Assembly: GCA_041569895.1 (NCBI GenBank)
Contig: JBFFXF010000160.1
Coordinates: 1 to 16,731, forward strand
Direction: 5' to 3'
Origin: JBFFXF01 sp041569895
Lineage (GTDB): Bacteria > Planctomycetota > UBA8108 > JACQVS01
DNA: 16,731 nucleotides
Part shown: piece by piece, positions 1 through 6,252 of the stretch
How positions within the stretch are numbered: position 1 is the stretch's first letter
How the letters are laid out: each line of letters begins with the position of its first letter
Notes under the pieces: generated by a model
What the model saw: only the letters and a program-made list of their open reading frames with translations
Databases searched by the model: none
What the model was told of the DNA's origin: nothing
Translations under genes and position numbers: made by a program

Positions 1-246
1 GCGTGGAAACGAGTCGGCCGGCGTCGGATTGCCTTCACCAGCCTGATCTACAGCTTCGATGCGGACGCGGCGCTCGAGTTCATATTCCGGATCCGCGGCG
101 AGGCATCCTTCAGCAGGGACTTCGACCGGGTGGAAGCATCGTTCATGACCGACGTGTTCCTTCCCGATCAGGACCCGCTGCACGACGAGCCCGTCGGGAT
201 GGACATCGGCGTGGTGCAAGCCCGCCGCCTCCACGTCATGGAGTGA
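1..246 (+). CDS. C-terminal part of an unrecognised protein
   Basis: Frame 1 is open from the window edge to a TGA at 244-246, giving 81 residues that end in ARRLHVME. The codons favour G or C in the third position like the neighbouring genes, and the residue composition looks like a globular protein (hydrophobic stretch IAFTSLIYSF, acidic stretch DVFLPDQDPLHDEP). A competing ATG-started frame over the same bases is rich in Arg and Pro and reads like a shadow. The start and most of the gene lie outside the window. I recognise no family. It converges on the methyltransferase gene, whose stop is 29 bases away, and I see no convincing terminator hairpin between them. Confidence 0.6.
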   Translation, partial: AWKRVGRRRIAFTSLIYSFDADAALEFIFRIRGEASFSRDFDRVEASFMTDVFLPDQDPLHDEPVGMDIGVVQARRLHVME

Positions 247-275
247 CGGTGGTGTCGAAGGCTGGCACGGAAACC

Positions 276-1043
276 TCAACCACGCTTCCCGATCAACGCC
301 CAGACTCGATGCGGGACTGATAGAGGGTCATCGGGAAAGTCGGTCGCGAGGATCTTGCCGAGTGTCTGGTCGAACCGGTCGACTTCCCGGGGCGGGAGGC
401 TGGCGGCGACGCCTGCGCTGGCGCGGACTCGACCGCGCCAGGCCTCGTGCGTGTAGGGCACGTCGCGATCGAACGAGAAGCTCTCGAGCTCCTCGAATCC
501 GGCCAGCGAGAGGTCACCGAACCACGCCGGGTAGAGCCCGCTGCCACCGCCGAAGGGCCACTCCGGGCTGAACTCCTCGATCAGCTTCTCGGTCGCCTCG
601 ACGACGTTGCCCGCGACCGGAATCCAGTCGAAGTGCGCGATGACGATTCTGCCTCCCGGACGGAGCAGACGCCGCATCTCGCGCGCAGCCCTCGAGCGCT
701 CGAACCAGTGCCAGCATTGCCCGGCGGTGACGACGTCGAGGCTCTCCGATGGAAGACCGGAGTCCTCGGCCCGGCCCTGCACGTAATCGACGTGCACGCC
801 CGCCTCGCGATCGAGCTCCCTGGCCTGCCCCATCAACTCGGCGGACCGATCGAGGCCGATCACCTCGGCGCCGCGCTGCGCAAGCTGCCGCGCCATGGTT
901 CCGGTGCCCGTGCCGACGTCGAGGATCCTCTGACCGGCGCATCCGATTCCCAGCGACGCGAGCCGGTCGAAGAGCTCGGGAGGGAATCCGGCTCTGTAAC
1001 GCCGGTAATCGCGATGCGTCTTGCCGAAGTCGACGTTTTCCAT
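276..1043 (-). CDS. Class I SAM-dependent methyltransferase
   Basis: The 255-residue product has the features of the small Methyltransf_11/25 group, which transfers a methyl group from S-adenosylmethionine. Motif I is LDVGTGTGT at residues 41-49, the acidic residue after strand 2 is D65 (VIGLD), an RAED acidic loop lies at 91-94, the strand-4 segment SLDVVTAG at 101-108, WHWF at 111-114 and the LLRPGG motif at 126-131. The C-terminal half, which usually sets substrate choice, gives no clue to the acceptor. There is no signal peptide, so it should be cytosolic. The ATG is preceded by GAGGAG with a short 3-base gap (5 if only GAGG pairs). It begins 23 bases after the antitoxin stop on the same strand, so it may be co-transcribed with the toxin-antitoxin pair. 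The family call is firm; the substrate is unknown. Confidence 0.88.
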   Translation of the reverse strand: MENVDFGKTHRDYRRYRAGFPPELFDRLASLGIGCAGQRILDVGTGTGTMARQLAQRGAEVIGLDRSAELMGQARELDREAGVHVDYVQGRAEDSGLPSESLDVVTAGQCWHWFERSRAAREMRRLLRPGGRIVIAHFDWIPVAGNVVEATEKLIEEFSPEWPFGGGSGLYPAWFGDLSLAGFEELESFSFDRDVPYTHEAWRGRVRASAGVAASLPPREVDRFDQTLGKILATDFPDDPLSVPHRVWALIGKRG

Positions 1044-1066
1044 GGACTCCTCGCGGGAAGTTGCCG

Positions 1067-1369
1067 TTATCCGTCTCCCCTTGACGCCGTGCCCGTCAGG
1101 TTTTCCTTGAGAACTCGCGGGTGGCGGGCCGCAATGCGCAACAGAGCCAGGGCCGGACCTTCGGGGTGACGGCGGTCTTGTTCCCAGTTGCGAAGCGTGT
1201 GGACTGATATGCCCAGAGCGGCGGCGAAGGCCTTCTGGGTTAGCCCGACAAAGCGCCGCAAGGCGACGATGTCGTCCCCTCCTCGGATTTTGCCCGCAAT
1301 CAGACGCTCGCGCACGCTGTGGCGGATGCTCCGTGCGAAGTCTTCGGAAGTCAGTTCACGATCGGCCAT
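1067..1369 (-). CDS. Xre-family HTH antitoxin partner of the BrnT-like toxin
   Basis: This 100-residue protein has a helix-turn-helix of the YiaG/HigA type at about residues 37-66 (VALRRFVGLTQKAFAAALG, then ISVHTLRNWEQ), followed by the RRHPEGPALALLRIA helix usual in antitoxins of this group. Such proteins bind and neutralise the toxin and repress their own promoter; that role here is inferred from family and position. I chose the ATG at 1367-1369 because an AAGGG Shine-Dalgarno sits 8 bases upstream and the toxin stop ends one base before it (TGA-G-ATG). A GTG at 1376-1378 would instead overlap the toxin gene by 8 bases. BrnT toxins are classically paired with the ribbon-helix-helix protein BrnA, so an Xre partner is a variant. 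Confidence 0.83.
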   Translation of the reverse strand: MADRELTSEDFARSIRHSVRERLIAGKIRGGDDIVALRRFVGLTQKAFAAALGISVHTLRNWEQDRRHPEGPALALLRIAARHPRVLKENLTGTASRGDG

Positions 1370-1370
1370 C

Positions 1371-1658
1371 TCAATCACCCTTCATACTCTCTCGATACAG
1401 CTGGATCTCTTTTCGGGTTGCCGGCCGGGCGCTGATCACGCGGATCGTGCCCTCCGGCCACTCCGTATAAACCACGAGGACGATGCGCCCGGCGACCGGG
1501 CCAATGGCGATGAATCGATCCTCGTCCTGGCTGTGATCCTCGTCGTAGATCTCCAGGTAGTCGACGCCACTCGAGAAGAGCTTCGCGGCCTCGCCGAAGG
1601 AGATGCCGTGCTTGTCGAAGTTGGCCTTCTCCTTCTCGGGATCCCAGTCAAAGCGCAT
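1371..1658 (-). CDS. BrnT family (DUF497) ribonuclease toxin
   Basis: The 95-residue product begins MRFDWDPEKEKANFDKHGIS, the standard opening of the BrnT family, and carries the later blocks RFIAIG (48-53), IVLVVYTEW (59-67) and IRVISARPATRKE (72-84). BrnT of Brucella is an mRNA-cleaving toxin with a RelE-like fold that stops translation; the same activity here is inferred from the family. The reading frame is open to an upstream ATG at 1689-1691, adding 11 residues, but I prefer the ATG at 1656-1658: the family starts at this point, and a near-consensus promoter lies within those 11 codons. The mRNA from that promoter would start at or next to the ATG. The gene is first in a toxin, antitoxin, methyltransferase run. 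Confidence 0.87.
   Translation of the reverse strand: MRFDWDPEKEKANFDKHGISFGEAAKLFSSGVDYLEIYDEDHSQDEDRFIAIGPVAGRIVLVVYTEWPEGTIRVISARPATRKEIQLYRESMKGD
1378..1382 (-). promoter_or_regulatory. Ribosome binding site deciding the antitoxin start
   Basis: AAGGG on the minus strand lies 8 bases before the ATG at 1369-1367 and inside the last codons of the toxin gene. It would overlap the alternative GTG start at 1378-1376, so it favours the ATG. The toxin lacks such a site. Confidence 0.55.
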
Positions 1659-1663
1659 GCTTG

Positions 1664-1691
1664 AGTATACGCCAATGGCGGAGTAAGTCAA
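1664..1691 (-). promoter_or_regulatory. Sigma-70 type promoter of the brnT-like operon
   Basis: On the minus strand, TTGACT (1691-1686) and TATACT (1669-1664) are separated by 16 bases, matching the -35 and -10 consensus in 5 of 6 positions each. Only 5 bases (CAAGC) separate the -10 box from the ATG at 1658-1656, so a normal start site about 7 bases past the -10 falls on the ATG itself. There is no Shine-Dalgarno before that ATG. The antitoxin probably represses this promoter, but I see no clear operator palindrome over it. Confidence 0.7.
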
Positions 1692-1925
1692 TGAACGACC
1701 TCGCCGGAGGGCGAGAACGACCAGCCGTCCAGCTCACCATTCTTGTCGCGGACGTCGACGCGACTGCCAGGGAGGCGGGAAACGGCCCAGCGCCCGCCGT
1801 CGGTAGGCTCGAGCACGATCTGCAACGCCGCCTTGGCGGAATGCCCCGTCGAGAGACGCATCCTGTCGGAGCGACTCGGCAACATCGGAGGGCTTATTCA
1901 GCTCTTCGAAGAGACACCGGGAAGC
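1692..1925. other. Spacer between the chelatase-like gene and the toxin operon; no firm gene
   Basis: The stretch lies between the hairpin after the 1973-5926 gene and the brnT-like promoter. A minus-strand open frame of 65 codons (1885 to 1688, ATG start) has GC-rich third positions and a plausible tail (DVRDKNGELDGWSF), but it has no ribosome binding site, a stop five codons upstream, and no family I recognise. It could be a small gene or the remnant of one. Its stop overlaps the -35 box of the toxin promoter. Confidence 0.3.
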
Positions 1926-1963
1926 GCGGCCCGCTCGCGCGAGGAAACGCTCGAGCGGGCCGC
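1926..1963 (-). terminator. Strong hairpin after the chelatase-like gene
   Basis: A perfect 12-base inverted repeat, GCGGCCCGCTCG at 1926-1937 and its complement at 1952-1963, begins 10 bases after the stop codon. Three more pairs can form inside it after one mismatch, leaving a 6-base loop (AGGAAA). There is no U-run after it in the minus direction, so it would act as a GC-only terminator or as a 3' mRNA end stabiliser. Confidence 0.65.
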
Positions 1964-1972
1964 CGATGCGGA

Positions 1973-4900
1973 CTACGGTCCCGGCACCAGTTCGAGGTCG
2001 AGCTTCGTTTCGACCTTGCCCTGGCCGAGGGTCAGCTTCTCGCTGCTGGCGAGGTAATCGACACCCGGCACCGGCATGAACTGGCCGCCGCCCTCCATGT
2101 AGAGCGCGGTCACCACGTGGTACTCGCCGCGGACGCCGACGTCCTCGATCGCCAGCACCAGATCGCGAGACGGGCCGAGGATCTGGTCGAGGTCGAGCTC
2201 TCCGTCGCCGTCCCTGTCGACGTTGTCGATGGTCGCCAGGATGGCGACCGGTACGCCGGTCACTGGCACCTCGAGGGCCAGGGTCACGAGCAGCTTGGTC
2301 ATCTGCCTGGTGAAACCGTCCGGCAACGAGATGGTGGCCACCAGGCTCGTGGCCGGCTCGACCTGCTCCACGATATAGGCCTGACCGAGGGTCAGGGAGA
2401 TGCCCATCCAGTCCAGGTCGCCGTCCTCGTCCAGGTCGGACATGGCGAAGTCGCCGGGCAGCCGGATGTTCCGGAAGATCAGGTTGGACCGCCAGGGGTC
2501 GGCGCTCGCCGGCCCGGGGTTCCTGTGCCACACGCCGCGGTGCGCGGTGTGATCGGCGCTGACGACATCCACCAGGCCGTCGTCGTCAATGTCCGCCAGC
2601 CACATGTCGCTCGGCGAGGTCAGGTCGGAGATGATCACCTCCGGCACCCAGGGGTCGCGCAGGTCCTCGCCCGGGTGACGGTAGAGGGTCACGGTCGAGC
2701 TGAAGATCTGATTGGCGATCAGGTCGAGGTGACCGTCCCCGTCGAAGTCATGGAACCACATGTCGGCCGAGGCCCAGTTGTCATCGTCGATGACGATCTT
2801 CTCCCAGCGCTCGTCCCAGCCTTCCGGCCCGGGGTTGACGCCGAGCCAGATCTCGCCGCGGTAGCTGGGAGGATTCGTGCCGGGGACGTCGAACATGCCG
2901 TTGTAGACGACCTCGGGATAGCCATCGCCGTTCAGATCGACGGACTTGTATGCCAGCGCGCCGCGGATGGCCGGGTCGGTGTCGGGGGCGATGGTCTGCA
3001 GATGCGGGATCCACGGGGCATCGACCTGGCCGGTATTCTCCATCCAGCTGCCGACGGCCGACGAGCCGAAGGCCGAGCTCAGCGCCAGGTCCTGGTCCCC
3101 GTCGTTGTCGATGTCCTCGATCACGACGATCATGGCGTTGTAGTTGATCTCGGTGGGGTTCGGGTTCTCCATGACCACCGAGCGCTCCCACGCACCCTCG
3201 ACCTTGCGATACGAGAAGATGGCTCCGCTCCCCTCCCGCAGCGGGGCCAGGCCGGGGATGTTGGTGCCGACGATGATCATCGGCTCACCGCCATGATCGA
3301 TGACCTGGACGCCCCACGGGCTGTAGAACGCCTGGTCGTCCTCGGTCCAGGCGTCGACGATCTCCGTCTCCCGGACGGTGAAGTCCTTCTCGAGGTAGTA
3401 GATCCCCAGCCTGAGCACGGTGAGCGGCAGGTCGGGATTCTCGAAGTGGGGCTCGCCGACCGTGACGATGTCGTTCGTGCCGTCGCGATCGACGTCGGCA
3501 TGGGCCATGTAGATCGCGCCGGGGACGAAGTCCTCCTGCCCGAGGAAGTGCTCCCTCCAGAACAATCCACCGGTCAGGCAGCTGGGGTGAAACGGGTTCA
3601 GGTCGCAGGTGTCCCCCTGCGGCACGGTCAGCTCGACGGCGCCGAAGTCCATGATCGCGTCCGGCTGATAGACTAGGGTCGTCGCGGAGAACCCGCGAGC
3701 GTCCGTCGGCTCGACGATGAACGTCGACGCGACCCCCGTGACCACCGCCAGCCCCACCCGTGCGCCCTCGAGCGGTGCGGTGGAGATCGGGAAGAGGCTC
3801 TCCTCGAGCGGCACCAGGGGGATCCGGATGTGGATCGGGAACTCGTCCGGCACCGGCGGAGACTGCTTGACGACCCAGCCCGGCGTCGGCAGGCTGCGGA
3901 ACCTCTGCGGCCACTCGTCCTCGCTCGCCTCGTAGAGCAGCAACCGCAAGTCTTCCCCGGTGGTCTCCCGCGCCGTCACCGTGACGCAGAGCTCCCCCGG
4001 CTCGCACACGTTCCCCGGTGATGGCACCTCGAGCTCGATGGTGCCGAAGTCCATCGCCGAGCCCGCCTGGTACACGCGGGTCGAGCGGGAGAACCCGCGA
4101 GCGTCCGTCGGCTCGACGGTCGTCCCCGATCCATCCCCGGTCACGATCGCCAGACCGAGACGCGCTCCCTCCAGCGTCCCGCCGGTGAGCTTGAAGAGGC
4201 TCTCCTCGAAGGGGATCCGGATGTCGACGGGATACCGGTCCGGCACCGGCGGGGACTCGAGCACCACCCAGCTCGGCGTCGGGAATTCCTGGAAGTCGCC
4301 GGGCCACTCCTCGTCGCTCACCTCGTAGAGCATCAGGCGCAGCTCGCTGCCGACGACGTCGTCGGCCGTCACCCTGACGCAGAGGTCGCCGGGCGCGCAG
4401 GACTCCCCGGGCACGATGGTCTCTTCCTCGAGCGCCTCGATCACGCCCATCCTGCCGAGGAAGGCGAGCCCCGCGCGGAACTCGCTGCGTCCCGGTTCGA
4501 TATCGGCGAAGCCCTCCGCCGAGTAGTGGACCTGCATGCCGGAGGGCCGTTCGTGCACGACGATTCCCTCGCTGTTCAGGACGGCGCGGCCGAGGGCGGC
4601 GTCGGGCACATCCCACATGGTATGAATGGCGGCGGTCGGGAACGCGGACGAGACCACGATGACGTGCGAGAACCCGTCGGCGTCGAACTCGCCGAGCGTC
4701 TGCTGGATCGTCGGCGACGAGAAGCTCATTCGTCCCGTCCGGGACTCCCAGGGGAGCTGCTGCCCGATCTCATCGTGGAAGGCGTCCTCCGTCAGGAGCA
4801 AGAACGAGAAGATCTCGCCCTCCTTCCAGCCGAAGACGGGGAACGGCGGCACGTAGGGAGTCCCGTGAGACGCCAGGAGGACGCCGATCTCCGCGTCGGC

Positions 4901-5926
4901 GGCGTCGAACGGAACGGCGCCCCGCACGTACTCCGCCATGGAGGCCACGGCGTTCCTCACGCGCCTTCGCACGTACGGCACCTCGAAGAACGGCTCGGTC
5001 ACCAGGACTTCCAAGCCGCCCGTCAGGTGCGCGGCCTCCCGCACCAGATCCTCCACTTCCTGCGTGTGGGTGGACCTCGAGAGCAGCATCGGCACGACCA
5101 CCAGTTCGTCGTACCTGTCCTCGCTGGTGATCTCCCAGACGACGTCGCGGATGCGGGGAACGGCGTCGAGGAACGCGAGGTGGAGGTCGATCCGGGCCCC
5201 GTCGACCTCGATGTCGAGGCTCTCGACGTGCTCGCGCAGCGAGTCGTTGTGCGGGCTGTAGTTCTCGACGGCCTCGTAGTACCCGAAGACGGTCTCGTGA
5301 AACGCGTCCCAGGTGAAGAAGGGGGGCACGTCGCCGTCCGGCGCGATCTCGATCTCGTGGAGCACACCGTTGCCGTTGACGTCACCCATGAGGTACGTCA
5401 TCGCGGTGGCGATCTCCTCGTATGCGGCCGCCCATTCGGTGTACTGGGCCGATTCCGGAACGCCGAGGCTCGCCCCGTGCGGTCCGAACGGAGTGCCGTC
5501 CGCGAGTGTGATGGGGATGTCTCCATCCTCGCGCGCCGAGGGCTCGCCGTGTCCGACGTAGAGCAGCGCCACCACCTTCTCCGGATCCGGGAGGTCGTCG
5601 GGCGTCGGATCCGGTCCCGCCACGAACATGCCGGGGGGCGGCAGATCGCCTCCCTCCAGGAAGAGCGCCATCAGGATGGCGACGGAATCACTGAGATCGA
5701 GTGTGCCGTCGTCGTTGGCGTCGGCGGCGTCCGCCAGATCCGGCGCCGCTCCTCCGAGGAAGAGAAACTGCAGGACGAATACCGCGTCGGATATGTCCAC
5801 CTTTCCACTCGAGTTGGCATCGCCCCGCAGGAAGTCGTTACCCCGCGCGTCCGCCGGCGCCCCGAGGAGAGTGACAACGCCGAGGATCACCAGCGCGACA
5901 ATGGAGATTCGTTTCACCCGTGACAT
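1973..5926 (-). CDS. Exported ferrochelatase/CbiK-like protein with dockerin-like and FG-GAP domains
   Basis: The 1317-residue product starts at an ATG with GGAGG 7 bases upstream; an upstream 55-codon extension lacks export character. Order of parts: signal peptide (1-28); paired EF-hand dockerin-like segment (34-93, GDANSSGKVDISDA and DANDDGTLDLSDS); a chelatase-like double lobe (about 116-500) with VVALLYVGHGEPS (118-130), DELVVVPMLLS (273-283), LLASHGTP (350-357), WESRTG (393-398) and AIHTMWD (433-439); two tandem 134-residue repeats (about 508-770), each opening C.PG.LCV.VTA; six FG-GAP/VCBS calcium motifs of D.D.DG..D type (811, 938, 997, 1060, 1112, 1164). Ferrochelatase and CbiK insert metals into tetrapyrroles. 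The order and spacing of the lobes match Bacillus ferrochelatase as I recall it, with His354 at the catalytic His183 place and His435 where Glu264 would be, as in CbiK. Chelatase activity outside the cell is inference; a non-catalytic tetrapyrrole- or metal-binding role is equally possible. Confidence 0.78.
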   Translation of the reverse strand: MSRVKRISIVALVILGVVTLLGAPADARGNDFLRGDANSSGKVDISDAVFVLQFLFLGGAAPDLADAADANDDGTLDLSDSVAILMALFLEGGDLPPPGMFVAGPDPTPDDLPDPEKVVALLYVGHGEPSAREDGDIPITLADGTPFGPHGASLGVPESAQYTEWAAAYEEIATAMTYLMGDVNGNGVLHEIEIAPDGDVPPFFTWDAFHETVFGYYEAVENYSPHNDSLREHVESLDIEVDGARIDLHLAFLDAVPRIRDVVWEITSEDRYDELVVVPMLLSRSTHTQEVEDLVREAAHLTGGLEVLVTEPFFEVPYVRRRVRNAVASMAEYVRGAVPFDAADAEIGVLLASHGTPYVPPFPVFGWKEGEIFSFLLLTEDAFHDEIGQQLPWESRTGRMSFSSPTIQQTLGEFDADGFSHVIVVSSAFPTAAIHTMWDVPDAALGRAVLNSEGIVVHERPSGMQVHYSAEGFADIEPGRSEFRAGLAFLGRMGVIEALEEETIVPGESCAPGDLCVRVTADDVVGSELRLMLYEVSDEEWPGDFQEFPTPSWVVLESPPVPDRYPVDIRIPFEESLFKLTGGTLEGARLGLAIVTGDGSGTTVEPTDARGFSRSTRVYQAGSAMDFGTIELEVPSPGNVCEPGELCVTVTARETTGEDLRLLLYEASEDEWPQRFRSLPTPGWVVKQSPPVPDEFPIHIRIPLVPLEESLFPISTAPLEGARVGLAVVTGVASTFIVEPTDARGFSATTLVYQPDAIMDFGAVELTVPQGDTCDLNPFHPSCLTGGLFWREHFLGQEDFVPGAIYMAHADVDRDGTNDIVTVGEPHFENPDLPLTVLRLGIYYLEKDFTVRETEIVDAWTEDDQAFYSPWGVQVIDHGGEPMIIVGTNIPGLAPLREGSGAIFSYRKVEGAWERSVVMENPNPTEINYNAMIVVIEDIDNDGDQDLALSSAFGSSAVGSWMENTGQVDAPWIPHLQTIAPDTDPAIRGALAYKSVDLNGDGYPEVVYNGMFDVPGTNPPSYRGEIWLGVNPGPEGWDERWEKIVIDDDNWASADMWFHDFDGDGHLDLIANQIFSSTVTLYRHPGEDLRDPWVPEVIISDLTSPSDMWLADIDDDGLVDVVSADHTAHRGVWHRNPGPASADPWRSNLIFRNIRLPGDFAMSDLDEDGDLDWMGISLTLGQAYIVEQVEPATSLVATISLPDGFTRQMTKLLVTLALEVPVTGVPVAILATIDNVDRDGDGELDLDQILGPSRDLVLAIEDVGVRGEYHVVTALYMEGGGQFMPVPGVDYLASSEKLTLGQGKVETKLDLELVPGP
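3687..4118. repeat. Tandem 402-base duplication in the chelatase-like gene
   Basis: A 30-base block at 3687-3716 recurs without change at 4089-4118, an offset of 402 bases or 134 codons. It encodes the EPTDARGFS segment of two tandem protein domains that are otherwise diverged (residues about 508-640 and 641-770 of the product). Confidence 0.75.
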
Positions 5927-6252
5927 GGGCGCCCCTCCCTCGTTCCAGGAAAGCAAGGCCGACCTCGCCCTGCGGTCACAGCGATACGTCGCGACGCCGC
6001 GAACCGGCGCACGACCCGATCCGAACCCCGAAAAAAGCGCAAATCCTGTTCCACTGCGTCTGCGGCCGCGCGCGAGAGGGGAGAACTGCACGGTTCGCGA
6101 GATTCTCCGTGAGCTTCCCGAATATTTCGTGGAACCGCCACCGGACGGGGTCTTGTGGGTTGAACGGAGAGAGAAGGACGAGAACCGTGAACCTCGTTGC
6201 GTTCAAGAGAACCGCACACCGGTCGCCAGGATGCCGACGGCGAGGAGCCGGA
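5927..6252. other. Divergent intergenic region of 326 bases
   Basis: It separates the chelatase-like gene (-) from the lipoprotein genes (+). The minus gene has GGAGG at 5938-5934. On the plus strand an alternative GTG start at 6187 with AAGGA (6174-6178) lies in frame with the lipoprotein, but the 22 codons it adds use A or T in the third position nine times, unlike the codons after 6253. An A-run at 6031-6036 and AATATT at 6121-6126 are the only AT-rich spots; neither is joined to a -35 box at proper spacing. I find no promoter, operator or small gene that I can support. Confidence 0.5.
6242..6247 (+). promoter_or_regulatory. Ribosome binding site deciding the lipoprotein start
   Basis: GAGGAG lies 5 bases before the GTG at 6253-6255. 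This, the codon bias change at that point and the resulting 20-residue lipoprotein signal argue for starting here rather than at the GTG at 6187. Confidence 0.55.

Noticed and set aside
246..276. Possible terminator between the convergent first two genes (GTGGT and ACCAC)
   Set aside because: Five pairs with a long loop are too weak to support a terminator.
1688..1885. 65-codon minus-strand frame before the toxin gene
   Set aside because: It has plausible codon use but no ribosome binding site, no family and a stop close upstream; kept only as a comment on the spacer.
1661..3676. Long open frame on the plus strand opposite the chelatase-like gene (and another at 4526-5923)
   Set aside because: The product lacks any family pattern, is rich in Asp, Val, Gly, Arg and His, and mirrors the codon bias of the opposite strand, where signal peptide, motifs and ribosome binding site are clear.
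6187..6252. In-frame GTG start at 6187 extending the first lipoprotein by 22 residues
   Set aside because: It has a fair AAGGA site, but the added codons have A or T in the third position in 9 of 22 cases and would give a long Arg-rich n-region; the GTG at 6253 with GAGGAG fits better.
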